Of a stretch of DNA of 64,000 nucleotides, positions 27,252-37,500 are shown in pieces. The stretch comes from Panonychus citri (Eukaryota > Arthropoda > Arachnida > Trombidiformes > Tetranychidae). Position 1 is the stretch's first letter. Every line of letters starts with the position of its first letter. Under the pieces are notes generated by a model. It searched no databases. It was not told where the DNA came from and saw nothing but the letters and a program-made list of their open reading frames with translations. The translations under genes and the position numbers were made by a program. The DNA is taken from contig NW_026515523.1 of assembly GCF_014898815.1 (NCBI RefSeq), positions 1 through 64,000 of the forward strand. The letters are read 5' to 3'.

Positions 27252-28459
27252 TTAGATTCATTTCATTTCTTTTTTACCAAAGAATCAATTTAAGAATTCA
27301 ACTTAAAGTTATTGAATATTATATCTCTAATCTACCACTAATGGTGCTTTTGATAAGAAATTATTACCAATTAATTTGCCACCGTTCACTAATCCCTAAG
27401 AGCACTTTGTATTTGCAATTAAATGCAACTGTTGCCTGGAAATCAAAGGAAGCTGAAGGAAATAATCAACTGGAGGACAATAAAGTGCCATAAGCAAAAC
27501 GTTTACATTGCAATTTAATTTACTTTTCACGCAATCAAATGAATCAACAATTGACCTTACTTACTTTTTAACTTTAAAAAGGGAAATACACAAACTGTAA
27601 AGACATTTTTACTACATCCATTCATCATCATCGTAATAACTTTCACCATCATCAAACAATGAAACAAACATCATCAATCTCATTCGTTGATTATTGAACA
27701 TTTCATTCATTTTCATCATTAACATGACTTTGCAAACTTACTAAATTGTATTATCAAAATTATCATAATGTAACACAACCACTCTAACTAACAATGTAAT
27801 CAGGTTAGATTGTATTTCATTAACTTTACCTTTAATTTTGTTGTTGTAATACATTTTAATGAAAAAAATGTTACTTTTATTTAAAATTTAATCCATCAGA
27901 TCATATCAATGGTTTTAATTGTTGATTGTAACAACTATTGTCCATTGATAATGATCATTCCATTTAATTGTAACCATTTCCAGTACAACCAATAAGTTCA
28001 CAATTAGGATCACCATAATCACCGGAACCAGCACCAGTCATCCCGTTTAAATATTAATAATAATAATCTCTGTTTAATTTTACTATTAATATTATTAATA
28101 GTGATTATTATATGCTCTTAATGCTGATATGGTTTGTTGATTAATATCAACTTCATCATTTTTCCCTAAAAGCTTATCAATATAACAAACCCAATGTATA
28201 TTTTAATGTAATATATTAATAAAAACCATGAAGAAAAAAAAACAAATATAAGATAATCACCATGGTAGATAAATCAGATTAACTTTTATGATAGTTTTTC
28301 ATATTCAATCTATCGTATGTGTTTACCTTAATTGTTACGCTAACGGTTAAAAATATTATCTCGAGTCTTTTTAACACTTTGAGACTTGAATCCATTCAAT
28401 CAATTATTATTAATAGATTAAAATTAACTTGGTATTAGAAACTAAAGAGTGTCTATTGT

Positions 28460-28460
<1 letters not shown>

Positions 28461-28542
<82 letters not shown>
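28461..28542. repeat. (AG)n microsatellite, 82 bp
   Basis: Pure AG dinucleotide array, one of the two longest in the window, about 520 bp upstream of the Mic10 ATG. Confidence 0.95.
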
Positions 28543-28545
<3 letters not shown>

Positions 28546-28693
28546 AATCAACTAGTAGATTAAACTAATAAGTAGGAAGAAGTTTGGATTCTTTCAATTC
28601 GTTACTCAGAGCTTGTGTTTGATAAGATTCCGAGATTTGGAGATCAGAAATTAAGTCAGAACGATTTATCGAATCAACTTTTTTTATTTACAC

Positions 28694-28777
28694 CTCTCAG
28701 AGGTTAATGCTTCACACATTAATCACCAGACTGGGTCTGATGGCCTTTCGGCTCTGAGCTAATCACCCAGGTCACAA
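28694..28777. other. Cluster of short inverted repeats, possible structured RNA or retroposon tail
   Basis: Within about 80 bp there are several consecutive perfect dyads: CCTCT/AGAGG, TTAATG/CATTAA, CAGAC/GTCTG and GCTC/GAGC, with CTGGGT/ACCCAG pairing across the last two. The base composition is clearly richer in G+C than the flanks. Read on the minus strand, the segment includes TTAGCTCAG (like a tRNA A-box) and ends in an A-rich tail, which would suit the 3' end of a SINE or LINE. No cloverleaf forms. Confidence 0.35.
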
Positions 28778-28894
28778 AGTTTTGTTCTAATATGATTACG
28801 ATGTTTTGAATATTTATATAAAATTTATGAGGAGCGAAAAAATAAAAAAACTTTTTTCGGTTTTTGCGAGGGTTAGTTGATTGGAGAAAAGATA

Positions 28895-28901
28895 GATGGC
28901 G
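28895..28901 (+). promoter_or_regulatory. ATGGCG (YY1/Pho-like) site upstream of Mic10
   Basis: GATGGCG lies about 165 bp upstream of the Mic10 ATG. ATGGCG is the core of the YY1/Pleiohomeotic site often found near start sites of housekeeping and mitochondrial genes. This is motif similarity only. Confidence 0.25.
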
Positions 28902-29064
28902 TTTAAGTAGAATTTCTATCAGCTGATTATTTTTTGTTTAGAAAATTTTTCTCACAACTTTGACCTTCAATTGTCTTAATTGTTGTTTCCTCTTAATTGT
29001 TTTTGTTAACTATTAATTGTTTATTTTCTTAGGTATCTGGTGTATTACCTGTGTTCTGTTAAAA

Positions 29065-29350
29065 ATGGTTAAAAGTGAAGATCAATTTGGTAGAGCGTTT
29101 GACAGATTTGGAGCAAATTCTACTCATAAAATGGGTAAGTGTTGATTCTCTTCTCGTTTTACTTTTTAATTAATTGAATTTTTGTTTTTTCCTTTTAATT
29201 TGTTTGATCATTTTAGCTGTTGGATTAGCAGTTGGCTCAGTATTTTCACTATTCATCTTTCGAAGACGCTTGTGGCCAATTACATTCGCTACCGGATCAG
29301 GATTAGGATTTGCCCTTAATGATTTTCAACATGAATTGAACAAAAATTAA
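29065..29350 (+). CDS. MICOS10: MICOS complex subunit Mic10
   Basis: Two exons, 29065-29134 and 29217-29350, join in phase to 67 residues, too short to be picked as one frame. The protein has the Mic10 layout: a short polar N-terminus with the family's G-R-x-x-D-R pattern (GRAFDRFG), a first membrane segment with glycine spacing (AVGLAVGSVFSLFIF), a positively charged turn RRRLWP, and a second glycine-rich segment (FATGSGLGFAL). Mic10 sits in the mitochondrial inner membrane, forms a hairpin and oligomerises through glycine motifs to bend the membrane at crista junctions. Size (human about 78 residues) and the RRxWP turn make this a confident call. The tail after the second helix is shorter than in vertebrates. 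Confidence 0.9.
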
Positions 29351-29879
29351 CAGAAACTAAATTAATTTTTTCTTCTTCTTCGTTAAAAACCATTTTGGAT
29401 CCACGATTATTTAATTAGAGCTAAAGAAAATTGATTTTATCTATTGATTGTATTGATATTATCATTGAACTTGACGTGAAGACAAGTTCAGATGAAGTCA
29501 TTATGATGAATATTTACAACTAATGAATTTATCATTAAATCATCACAACACTTGAGTATTTATCCATAATCAATTGTAGAAATAGTTAAATTTACTATTG
29601 TTAATATTATTATAAATTGATTTCCGATTAATTTTATTGAAACTTTTGGAAAAAAACTCAATAATTCATTGGATATGAGACAAACTATGGATTCGGATTG
29701 GAAAATGATTGAAACTCAAACTATTCCATTACAATTTAGATCACCTTGTTAACAATTAGAAATTTTATCTCTAATGACGATTATCATTGATTAGAAATGT
29801 TAATTTTCTGAGTTAATTTCATTTTATCGGGTGAACTTTACTTACCGAATGTAATTAATTTTCTCAATATTTACCTCAC

Positions 29880-30285
29880 GTACAATAAATCCAAATGAAA
29901 AGGTTGGAATCGTTGGCCGAACGGGCGCTGGTAAATCGTCATTCACGTTGGCACTATTTAGACTAATCGAACCAGTTGAAGTAACAATTTTTATCGACAA
30001 TAAGGATATATATCATCACTTGGACTTCACGATTTACGATCACGATTGACGATAATTCCACAAGACCCAGTTCTATTTTCCGCATCTCTGAGAGTAAATT
30101 TTGATCCATTCGAGAAATTTAATGATAATCATTGGAACAAGGACTTGACCATCCAATCGCTGAGGGAGGTGAAAATCTAAGCGCAGATCAAAGATTTGAA
30201 AAAAGTTATTCCACCAACTAACTAGATTGATTTCCTGTTAGATTTATTAATTTGAAGTTGTTCAAATAAACAAGGAGCAATTGAC
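29880..30285 (+). pseudogene. Broken copy of the ABCC second nucleotide-binding domain and 3' UTR
   Basis: From 29880 to 30194 the DNA is nearly identical to the coding exon of the intact ABCC gene at 39327-39689, covering the Walker A region and running just past the ABC signature start. I see only scattered substitutions, a 2 bp insertion (an extra AT near 30008) that breaks the frame, and an internal deletion of about 50 bp near 30125. The rest of the domain, with the catalytic part, is missing. Segments near 30252-30285 still resemble the 3' UTR of the intact gene around 40030-40070, including the polyadenylation signal region. This is a relic of a recent duplication of the ABCC 3' end in the same orientation. 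Confidence 0.9.
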
Positions 30286-30469
30286 CAATACAATTATGTA
30301 TCTAACCTATTGGTCTGTGAGTTTTTGTTCATTCCGTCAAACGATAATATATCATATTATCAATAATAGTCGAGAACACGTTTAATAAGCACTTAGTTTC
30401 TCTCAAGTTTAATCAGTTGGTCGTTTGTTTACCATGAAACAAATGGCATGATAGTCAGAATATAAGTCG

Positions 30470-30477
30470 TATAAAAG
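30470..30477 (+). promoter_or_regulatory. TATA box
   Basis: TATAAAAG, 70 bp upstream of the ATG at 30547, the right distance for a start site near 30500 and a short leader. Confidence 0.5.
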
Positions 30478-30546
30478 CAAAGAATACACAAAATGAGCTT
30501 TTACTTTGAATTGATTCGTTCACTTAATTGTATTGAATAGAAAAAA

Positions 30547-30789
30547 ATGAATCAAATTGTTACTTCAAGATTTCTCATTTGCTTCAGTTTCATCATGAGT
30601 TTTATTCTGTGTGTCTACTGCCCGGAACCTTCAATACTTGTTCCAATTATTAGAACCATTAAAGATCCCAGTGAGTCGAACGAGCTCATTAACATGTTCC
30701 AAACTGATGCTCCTTCATCAAGAATCGTTAGCTCTGGAGGCTCCCGGTCACTTGATGTACTTTTACCTGAATACCCAGGTACCATTTAA
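30547..30789 (+). CDS. Small hypothetical secreted protein or first exon
   Basis: The frame begins with a convincing signal peptide (MNQIV..FLICFSFIMSFILCVYC) and gives about 80 residues if unspliced. The mature part is polar and has no motif I recognise. A GT donor at 30779 in phase 1 would allow splicing. Joined to an acceptor at 31009-31010, it would enter the strawberry-notch-like frame that follows; this chimera is possible in phase but unproven. A TATA box stands upstream. It may be a short secreted peptide or a fortuitous frame. Confidence 0.45.
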   Translation: MNQIVTSRFLICFSFIMSFILCVYCPEPSILVPIIRTIKDPSESNELINMFQTDAPSSRIVSSGGSRSLDVLLPEYPGTI

Positions 30790-30985
30790 TCATATGCTTC
30801 CACTCTTATGATACAATTTTTTTATTCAGAGATTATATTGTATCAATGTTAAAACGATTCGAATAAACAATTTGAGAAATTGAAATCCTTCAAACAATTA
30901 TTAATAACCTGTGCTTAGAAATTACAAATTTCAGAGATACAATGTGCAGTCAAATTGTCTTGGGAATTCAAACTGATGAACATCC

Positions 30986-33948
30986 GAATTTAATGATTTT
31001 ATCACTACAGTTGAGAAACGTGGTGTCGGAGCAATGGAATTAGTAGCTATTGATATGAAATTGCGAGGGATGTACATTGCCAGGCAATTATGGTGCTTGA
31101 CAAAATTTCTTGTACACCAGGTTTTTGAATATAATTGAAAAGAGGGATGATTTATATTTAATTTTTTTGTTTTTAATAGTAATTTAGATAAGAATGAATA
31201 AGTTTAATTGATAAAAATTTTGTCTGGAATCCAGTAATAGGATTTTTTGGAAATCGGGAAAAACAGAATTGGACAAAATTTCTTGTACACCCCCACCAAA
31301 ATTTATTGAGGTGTTTTTTTGGTTTGATTGTCAATTAAATTCATTGTTTATGTTATTACAATCAGTTTAAGACCCTTTTGATCAAAATCGGACCAGAGAT
31401 AAAAAAGATTCACCAGATTGAATTTAACATGGGAGTCTATGGACATGACGGCATTTGGCCTGTAACTCAGAGACCATGCAGGTCAGTGTCATAAAAATTT
31501 AGGTACTTATAGTCCTTTCAGTTGCTTACAATAATTCAAAATTAGAATCATAATATTATCTTTATTTTTCACATCATAAGTCCAAAACCAAAAAATTTGA
31601 CAAAATCTCACAAAAATCATAATTTTCAATGTAAATTTCCTATTAAATTGACATTTTTATGAAATTAAGTTTCGCTGGTGTTCATTTCAGGGTTGAAGAA
31701 ATACCTTTATCTAGAAAATTTATTCGACTTTACGATCAATGTGTTGACCTTTGGGTTGATGCAAGATTAAAGTTTGAAAAAGCTTTAGAATTGATGGAAG
31801 GAGAGTCAAACATTAAGAAAGCGGTTTGGGCTCAATTTTGGGCATCACACCAGCGCTTTTTCAAATACCTTTGTATCGCCTCTAAGGTTAAATATGCAAC
31901 CGTTTTGAAGCTTTAAAAGACGAAAAAAGTGTCGTCATTGGTTTACAATCTACTGGTGAAGCGAAAACTTTGGAGACACTTGAAGAAAATGGTGGAGAGT
32001 TGAATGATTTTGTATCCACAGCTAAGTAAGTTTACCCTTTAATTATCCATTTGGTCTCAATGTCTTTCTGATTGCACAATTGACTCACTTCAACTTTTTT
32101 TTCGTCTTTTTATTTTGTCTCTCTAGAGCTGTTTTCCAATCACTCATCGATAAACATTTTCCAGCTCCTAATCGAAAGAAAACTCTTCGTCTATTGGGCT
32201 TGGATTCTTCATCTTCATCTTTTCTTGCTGATTTGGGAATTAAAATTCAGCAACGAGGAAGTGAACAAATTCTGATTAGTGAACCTGTCGAGGCAGGTAG
32301 TTCTAAAAAAGATTCGAAGTCAAAAGTCAAGCGATTCAAGCGTGACTCTAAGAAAACTGATCTCGGTGGATTTGGATTAAGTGATTGTGATTCTAGTGAT
32401 AGTGATGATAGTGATGATTTTCTTGAGGTTAAATCAAATGATTCTGATAGTGATGATTTCTCTGATATTGAACCTTGGGATCTTTGGCAGCAAAATAAAC
32501 TCAAAGAAGAGGGTAAAGTGAAACGTGAAAAAAAGCAAAAGGTTAAAAGTAATCAAAACAATCAAAAGAGACCCAAGAGAAAACTTAAAATATCAAAAAA
32601 ATTTGAAGGATTCAAAGGTGAATTCATGTCAGAACAAGCCGGTCAAATTTGTGAAGAGATGAGAGACGAATTATTACAAAATTTAGAAATTCTTGGTGAA
32701 GTTTTACCTCCCAATACATTAGACGAGCTGATTGAAGAGCTCGGTGGTATCGATAATGTTGCCGAAATGACTGGTCGAAAAGGTCGAGTTATATCTAGTG
32801 AAGATGGTTCAATTCAATATGAATCACGAACAGAAAATGATGTTCCCCTTGAGATTCTCAATTTAACCGAGAAACAAAGATTCATGGATGGTGAGAAAAG
32901 AATCGCCATCATCTCAGAAGCAGCTTCTTCGGGTATCTCTTTACATTCCGATAGACGAGCGAAAAACAAAGCAAGAAGAGTTCATATTACCATTGAATTA
33001 CCTTGGAGTGCTGATAGAGCGATTCAACAGTTTGGTCGAACCCATCGATCTAATCAAGTAAATGCTCCTGAATATGTTTTCCTAATCTCAGATCTTGCTG
33101 GTGAACAAAGATTTGCATCTATTGTTGCCAAAAGATTGGAAAGTTTAGTAAGTATCAAGTAAACAAAATGATAATTTAATCTAATTTATTAATAGCCACT
33201 TGAGCCTTGAAAGAATCGTGAATCAATCATCAAAAGTGTAATTTAACACGATTTTCAACTTTTGTCTTTTCTCTTTTTCTAATATTTTTCTTTCTTCTCT
33301 TTTCTTCAGGGAGCATTGACTCATGGAGATAGAAGAGCAACCGATGCTCGCGATTTCAGTAAATATAACATAGACAATAAGTATGGTCGTCAAGCACTCG
33401 AACAAACCATGAAATCAATCGTTGGTTTAATGGCACCAATTGTCCCTCCACCACCCGGTTATTCATCTAATTTCTTTGCAGGTTAGATAATTGTCTCTCA
33501 TTATGAGCACCAAGATTGAGAAAAAAAAGCTAATTTGATATTCTTCTCTTGTCTAAACATCCAATAGATTGTAAGAAAGGTTTAATTGGTGTTGGTATGG
33601 TGGTTTATGATTCCGCTACTCGACAATATACTCTCGATAAAGGTAATTGCAATTGAAATGGAAACGCTTTCTCTTTCAAATTTATCAATCACTTAATCAT
33701 CTTCTTTTCTATTATACTTCGGTTAACAGATTATCAGGTTATTGCCAAATTCCTGAACCGTATCTTGGGATTACACGTTGAACTTCAAAATGCACTTTTT
33801 CAATATTTCAGTGACACACTTGATGCTGTTGTTAAACAGGCAAAGAAACTTGGATGGAAAACTGATGGAAAACACTCATCAGATGAAAGCACACTGAGGC
33901 ACAATCATCGAGTGGGATAGTGATTCAGCTTCAGATTCAGATTCTTAG
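30986..33948 (+). pseudogene. SBNO: Strawberry notch (SBNO) homologue, 5'-truncated and frame-broken
   Basis: Only the C-terminal half of the strawberry-notch protein is present. Pieces in order: 30986-31089 (GVGAMELVAIDMK, RGMYIARQL); an intron or insert of about 580 bp; 31668-31916 (FRVEEIPLS, HQRFFKYLCIASKV); after a frame change, to the donor at 32025 (VVIGLQSTGEA); then 32127-33147, 33310-33481, 33568-33642 and 33730-33920. The long exon keeps the helicase C-terminal signature (EAASSGISLHSDRR, LPWSADRAIQQFGRTHRSNQV, AGEQRFASIVAKRLESL), with an acidic Asp/Ser linker. The N-terminal helicase half is absent, and Mic10 and the ABCC relic leave no room for it. The frame breaks near 31890-31900 and again near the end, where an acidic Ser/Asp tail continues in another frame to 33948. 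SBNO proteins are nuclear regulators linked to Notch and Wnt signalling. Most likely a decayed partial duplicate; sequence error is the alternative. Confidence 0.8.
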
Positions 33949-34521
33949 CTCATTCAAATTTCTCTCTCTTCTAAATTTGTTCCATAGGCGGCTTGTATTG
34001 GAACTAATCTGATTGCTGGCCATTTTTTTAGTTTCTTCGCCATTTGACTTCGTCTGTGAACGATTAACCTTTTTTTCCTGCTCGTTAGAAACGCTTGAGT
34101 TTGACTGATTGTAACAAATGATTAGCTAAATTCTAATAAAATGTCGAGAAAAGTCCAAACTAATCGACATAAAATCAATACGTTAATCTTTCTCAGATAA
34201 ATAGTGGTAAAAATTTAGCATTACCTGAATAGTTAAGTAATTTAGTCTCATTCAATTTCCGATATTTTCGAACTCATAATCCGACTAATTCAGATCTCAT
34301 AGAACCTACTTGATTAATCATGAAGGAAAATCTTCTCAATTAAGACTAAATTGCTTCAGTTTTGCTGTTAACACTCAACAGATTTGATTAGATTATATTA
34401 TTACCCATGAAAAAGATGATAAAATGTAAAAACTCTGAACAGAAGTCTTGATTATCTTTCGATAGTAAACAACTAATAAACTCATTACTATTCATACATT
34501 TGGTGAATTGTTATTAATAAA
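33949..34521. other. Intergenic gap upstream of the ABCC gene
   Basis: AT-rich; no feature recognised beyond the presumed promoter of the ABCC gene. Confidence 0.5.
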
Positions 34522-37500
34522 ATGTTATTACAATCATATTGTGGTCATGAATTTTGGGTAAGCGAAGTTCACAATTTAATTGTTTTAATCTTTCTAATTG
34601 ATATTCTTTTTTATTCCAACCCTAATTATAACGTTAGAACAATTCATTATCCTGGAACACTGGTCATCCAGTGTTGTCACCTTGTTTCGTCGAGACTGGA
34701 CTACTTTGGATTCCATCGGTCATCTTGATATTTTCCTTTCCATTCGCAATCACGTTTACCCTTCGTAATCCGAAACCCCCTCTCATTTGGACTTGGCGAC
34801 TTTATATTAAATTGGTTCGGTTAAAGATCAAATCTAAAAAATCGCTCATATCGACTAATTCTGTTTTCTCTTTAATTAGCTATTCTGTATTATCTTAACC
34901 TCATCGGCCGTTTATGAAGTGGTCATTTCGTTCACCATCAAAAGTGAATCGTCTTTTCCTTATGAATATTTTTCACCGATAATAAGACTTTCATCTTTTG
35001 TAAGTAATCAAGTGTTTCAATTGAGATAATTTTCTAATTTGCATCTTTCTGTGTTCGATACGATAGATTATCGCTACAGTTTTACTCTATTTCTACAAAC
35101 GTAACGGTGTTCATACTTCCGGATTACTTTTCTTCTACTGGATTCTAATGGTTGTTCAATTTTCTGCTTATTATTGGGTTTTAATTGATTCCAACTTTGT
35201 GAGTTATAAATTTCATAACATTTTCGTTACAAAACCATATGAAACTATGTCCATTGAGTTATTATTTATTCAGTTAATCTAAAGATTCAGATTCATTCTT
35301 GATTAATTTGAAATTGAGATGAAAAAGTCGATCAACATCTTTGGTTATGTTTCTCACAAAAAATAACCAAATAAGGTAAAGTTGCGATTCAAACGAAACA
35401 ACGAATTAATTTTCGCTGTTTAAATCAATTTCTTATGATAGAACTCACGATCTTGGACATTTTCACGGTCAGATTTTCTCTTGAAAAGTACACAATTGGC
35501 CTTGGTATTGGTCATTTGGATCTTTAATTGTTTCGCTGATGATGTGGACATTGATCGTAAAGGAGGTTTCAATGTAAGTTTGTAAAGATCAACCGAGAGT
35601 AATTAAAACTATCTAATAATCAAATTAACTGATTTGATAAACAAAATCTTGTACTGTATTGTAATTGAGTAGTAAATTATTTACTCTTTGTTGATTTAAA
35701 AGCTAAAGAGCAACCTTTAATTGAGTAATTAAGCCATTTAACTATTTTTAATTGTCTTCTAGTCATCTGATAATTTCACTAAAACCTCAATTGTGTCCCA
35801 ATTACTATTCATTTGGTATGATTCTATGGCTCTTCTTGGATTCAGAAAAACGATCACCCAATCTGATCTATGGGAATTACCTGATGAAAATAAAACTCAC
35901 CTGATTCAAGGATCGTTTGAAAAGCTATTACAATCATCGTCAAAGAGCAAACAATCAAATGCAAATATTAGCACCAACAATTTATTACGTTTGTTGTTGA
36001 TAAACTTTTGGCCTTATTTGATTGCTTGTGTTTTCTTTAAGCTTTTTCTAATTTTAATTGCATTTGTAAGTCCACAGCTTCTTGATTTATTGTTAACTTT
36101 CATCAAATCGGATGATCCATCATGGAGAGGTTATCTCTTAGCTGGTGGAATGTTTATTTCGGCTTTTATGGAATCGATGCTCGATTCTCAACATGAGTTC
36201 TGGATTCAAACAGTATCTATGAGAATGAGATCAGCTCTTATATCTGCAATTTATCATAAGGTAATTTGCGAAAAAGAAGATTTTATTTCTTCATTATTAA
36301 TACTTAATGATACTTTTTTCAGAGTTTACGACTTTCTGGCTTAGGGCGACGGGATTACACTACTGGAGAGATTGTTAATATAATGGCAGTTGACACCCAG
36401 CGAATTACTGATTATATCAATACCATAAACGTCCTTTGGTCAGCACCTATTCAGATAATTATCACGATTATCCTTCTTCGCTTTCAAATTGGACTTGTTT
36501 CCTCTCTCGCTGGACTGGCATTCATGGCAACTTTGGTTCCAATCAATGGATACATTCGTACATTGGTTAAAAATTATCAGGCCAAAGTGATGCTCGAGAA
36601 AGATAAAAGAGCCAAAACAATGTCCGAAATACTAAATGGGATCAAAGTATTGAAACTCTATGCATGGGAAGGAGCTTTCGAAGACATGGTCTCAGATATT
36701 CGAGCACGGGAACTATTCTGGCTCAAAAGGCAAGCGATTTGGCACGCAGTCATTAATTTCATCGCTAATTTTGCTCCGTTTGGTGTAAGTAATGTTTCTC
36801 CTCCTTTTGCATACTCAATCAATGAATATTATTCATCATCTATCGTTGTCGTGATTCATTTATTAGGTGTCACTTGTTTGCTTTGCAACTTATATTTTAA
36901 CCGATTCATCAAATGTCCTGGACGCTAATAAAGCTTTCGTTACAATCGCTCTAATTAATATACTAAGAGTACCTTTAACCCATTTACCGATGGTGGTTTC
37001 TTATGGAGCAAATGTAAATATCAATTAGAGTCTATTTGTTAATTGAGTGATTGATTGACAATTTTTCTTTCAGTGTATCATATCTTTAAGGCGAATCAAC
37101 AAATATTTGCAAGGAGATGAACTTGACTTTGATTCAGTTGCTCATGAAAAGAATCATGAATATCCAGTTACTTTTGTAGATTCTACTTTCAGTTGGTCTA
37201 AAGATGAAGATTCAGTACTGAGGAACATTAATTTGACCATTGGAAGAGGTAAATTGGTCGCAATTGTAGGACCAATAGGTTCTGGTAAATCGTCACTTTT
37301 AGCTGCTCTTCTTGGAAATTTGTACAAGCGGAAAGGGATGGTCAATGTTTCTGGACGAATCGCTTATGTACCACAAACAGCTTGGTTGCAAAATGCTACA
37401 TTTCGACAGAATATTGTCTTTGGTCAATCTTTTCGAAGTGAAAAATATGAATTCGTTGTTAACGCTTGTTCTCTTGTACCTGATCTAAAGATGTTACCTG

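Larger units (their letters stand above)
27252..29064. other. Intergenic region between the LRR and Mic10 genes
   Basis: AT-rich DNA with a long GA array (28461-28542), a compact group of inverted repeats (28694-28777) and an ATGGCG site at 28896. No protein gene is visible. Confidence 0.5.

Noticed and set aside
28694..28777. tRNA gene
   Set aside because: An A-box-like word is present on the minus strand, but there is no B-box and no cloverleaf.
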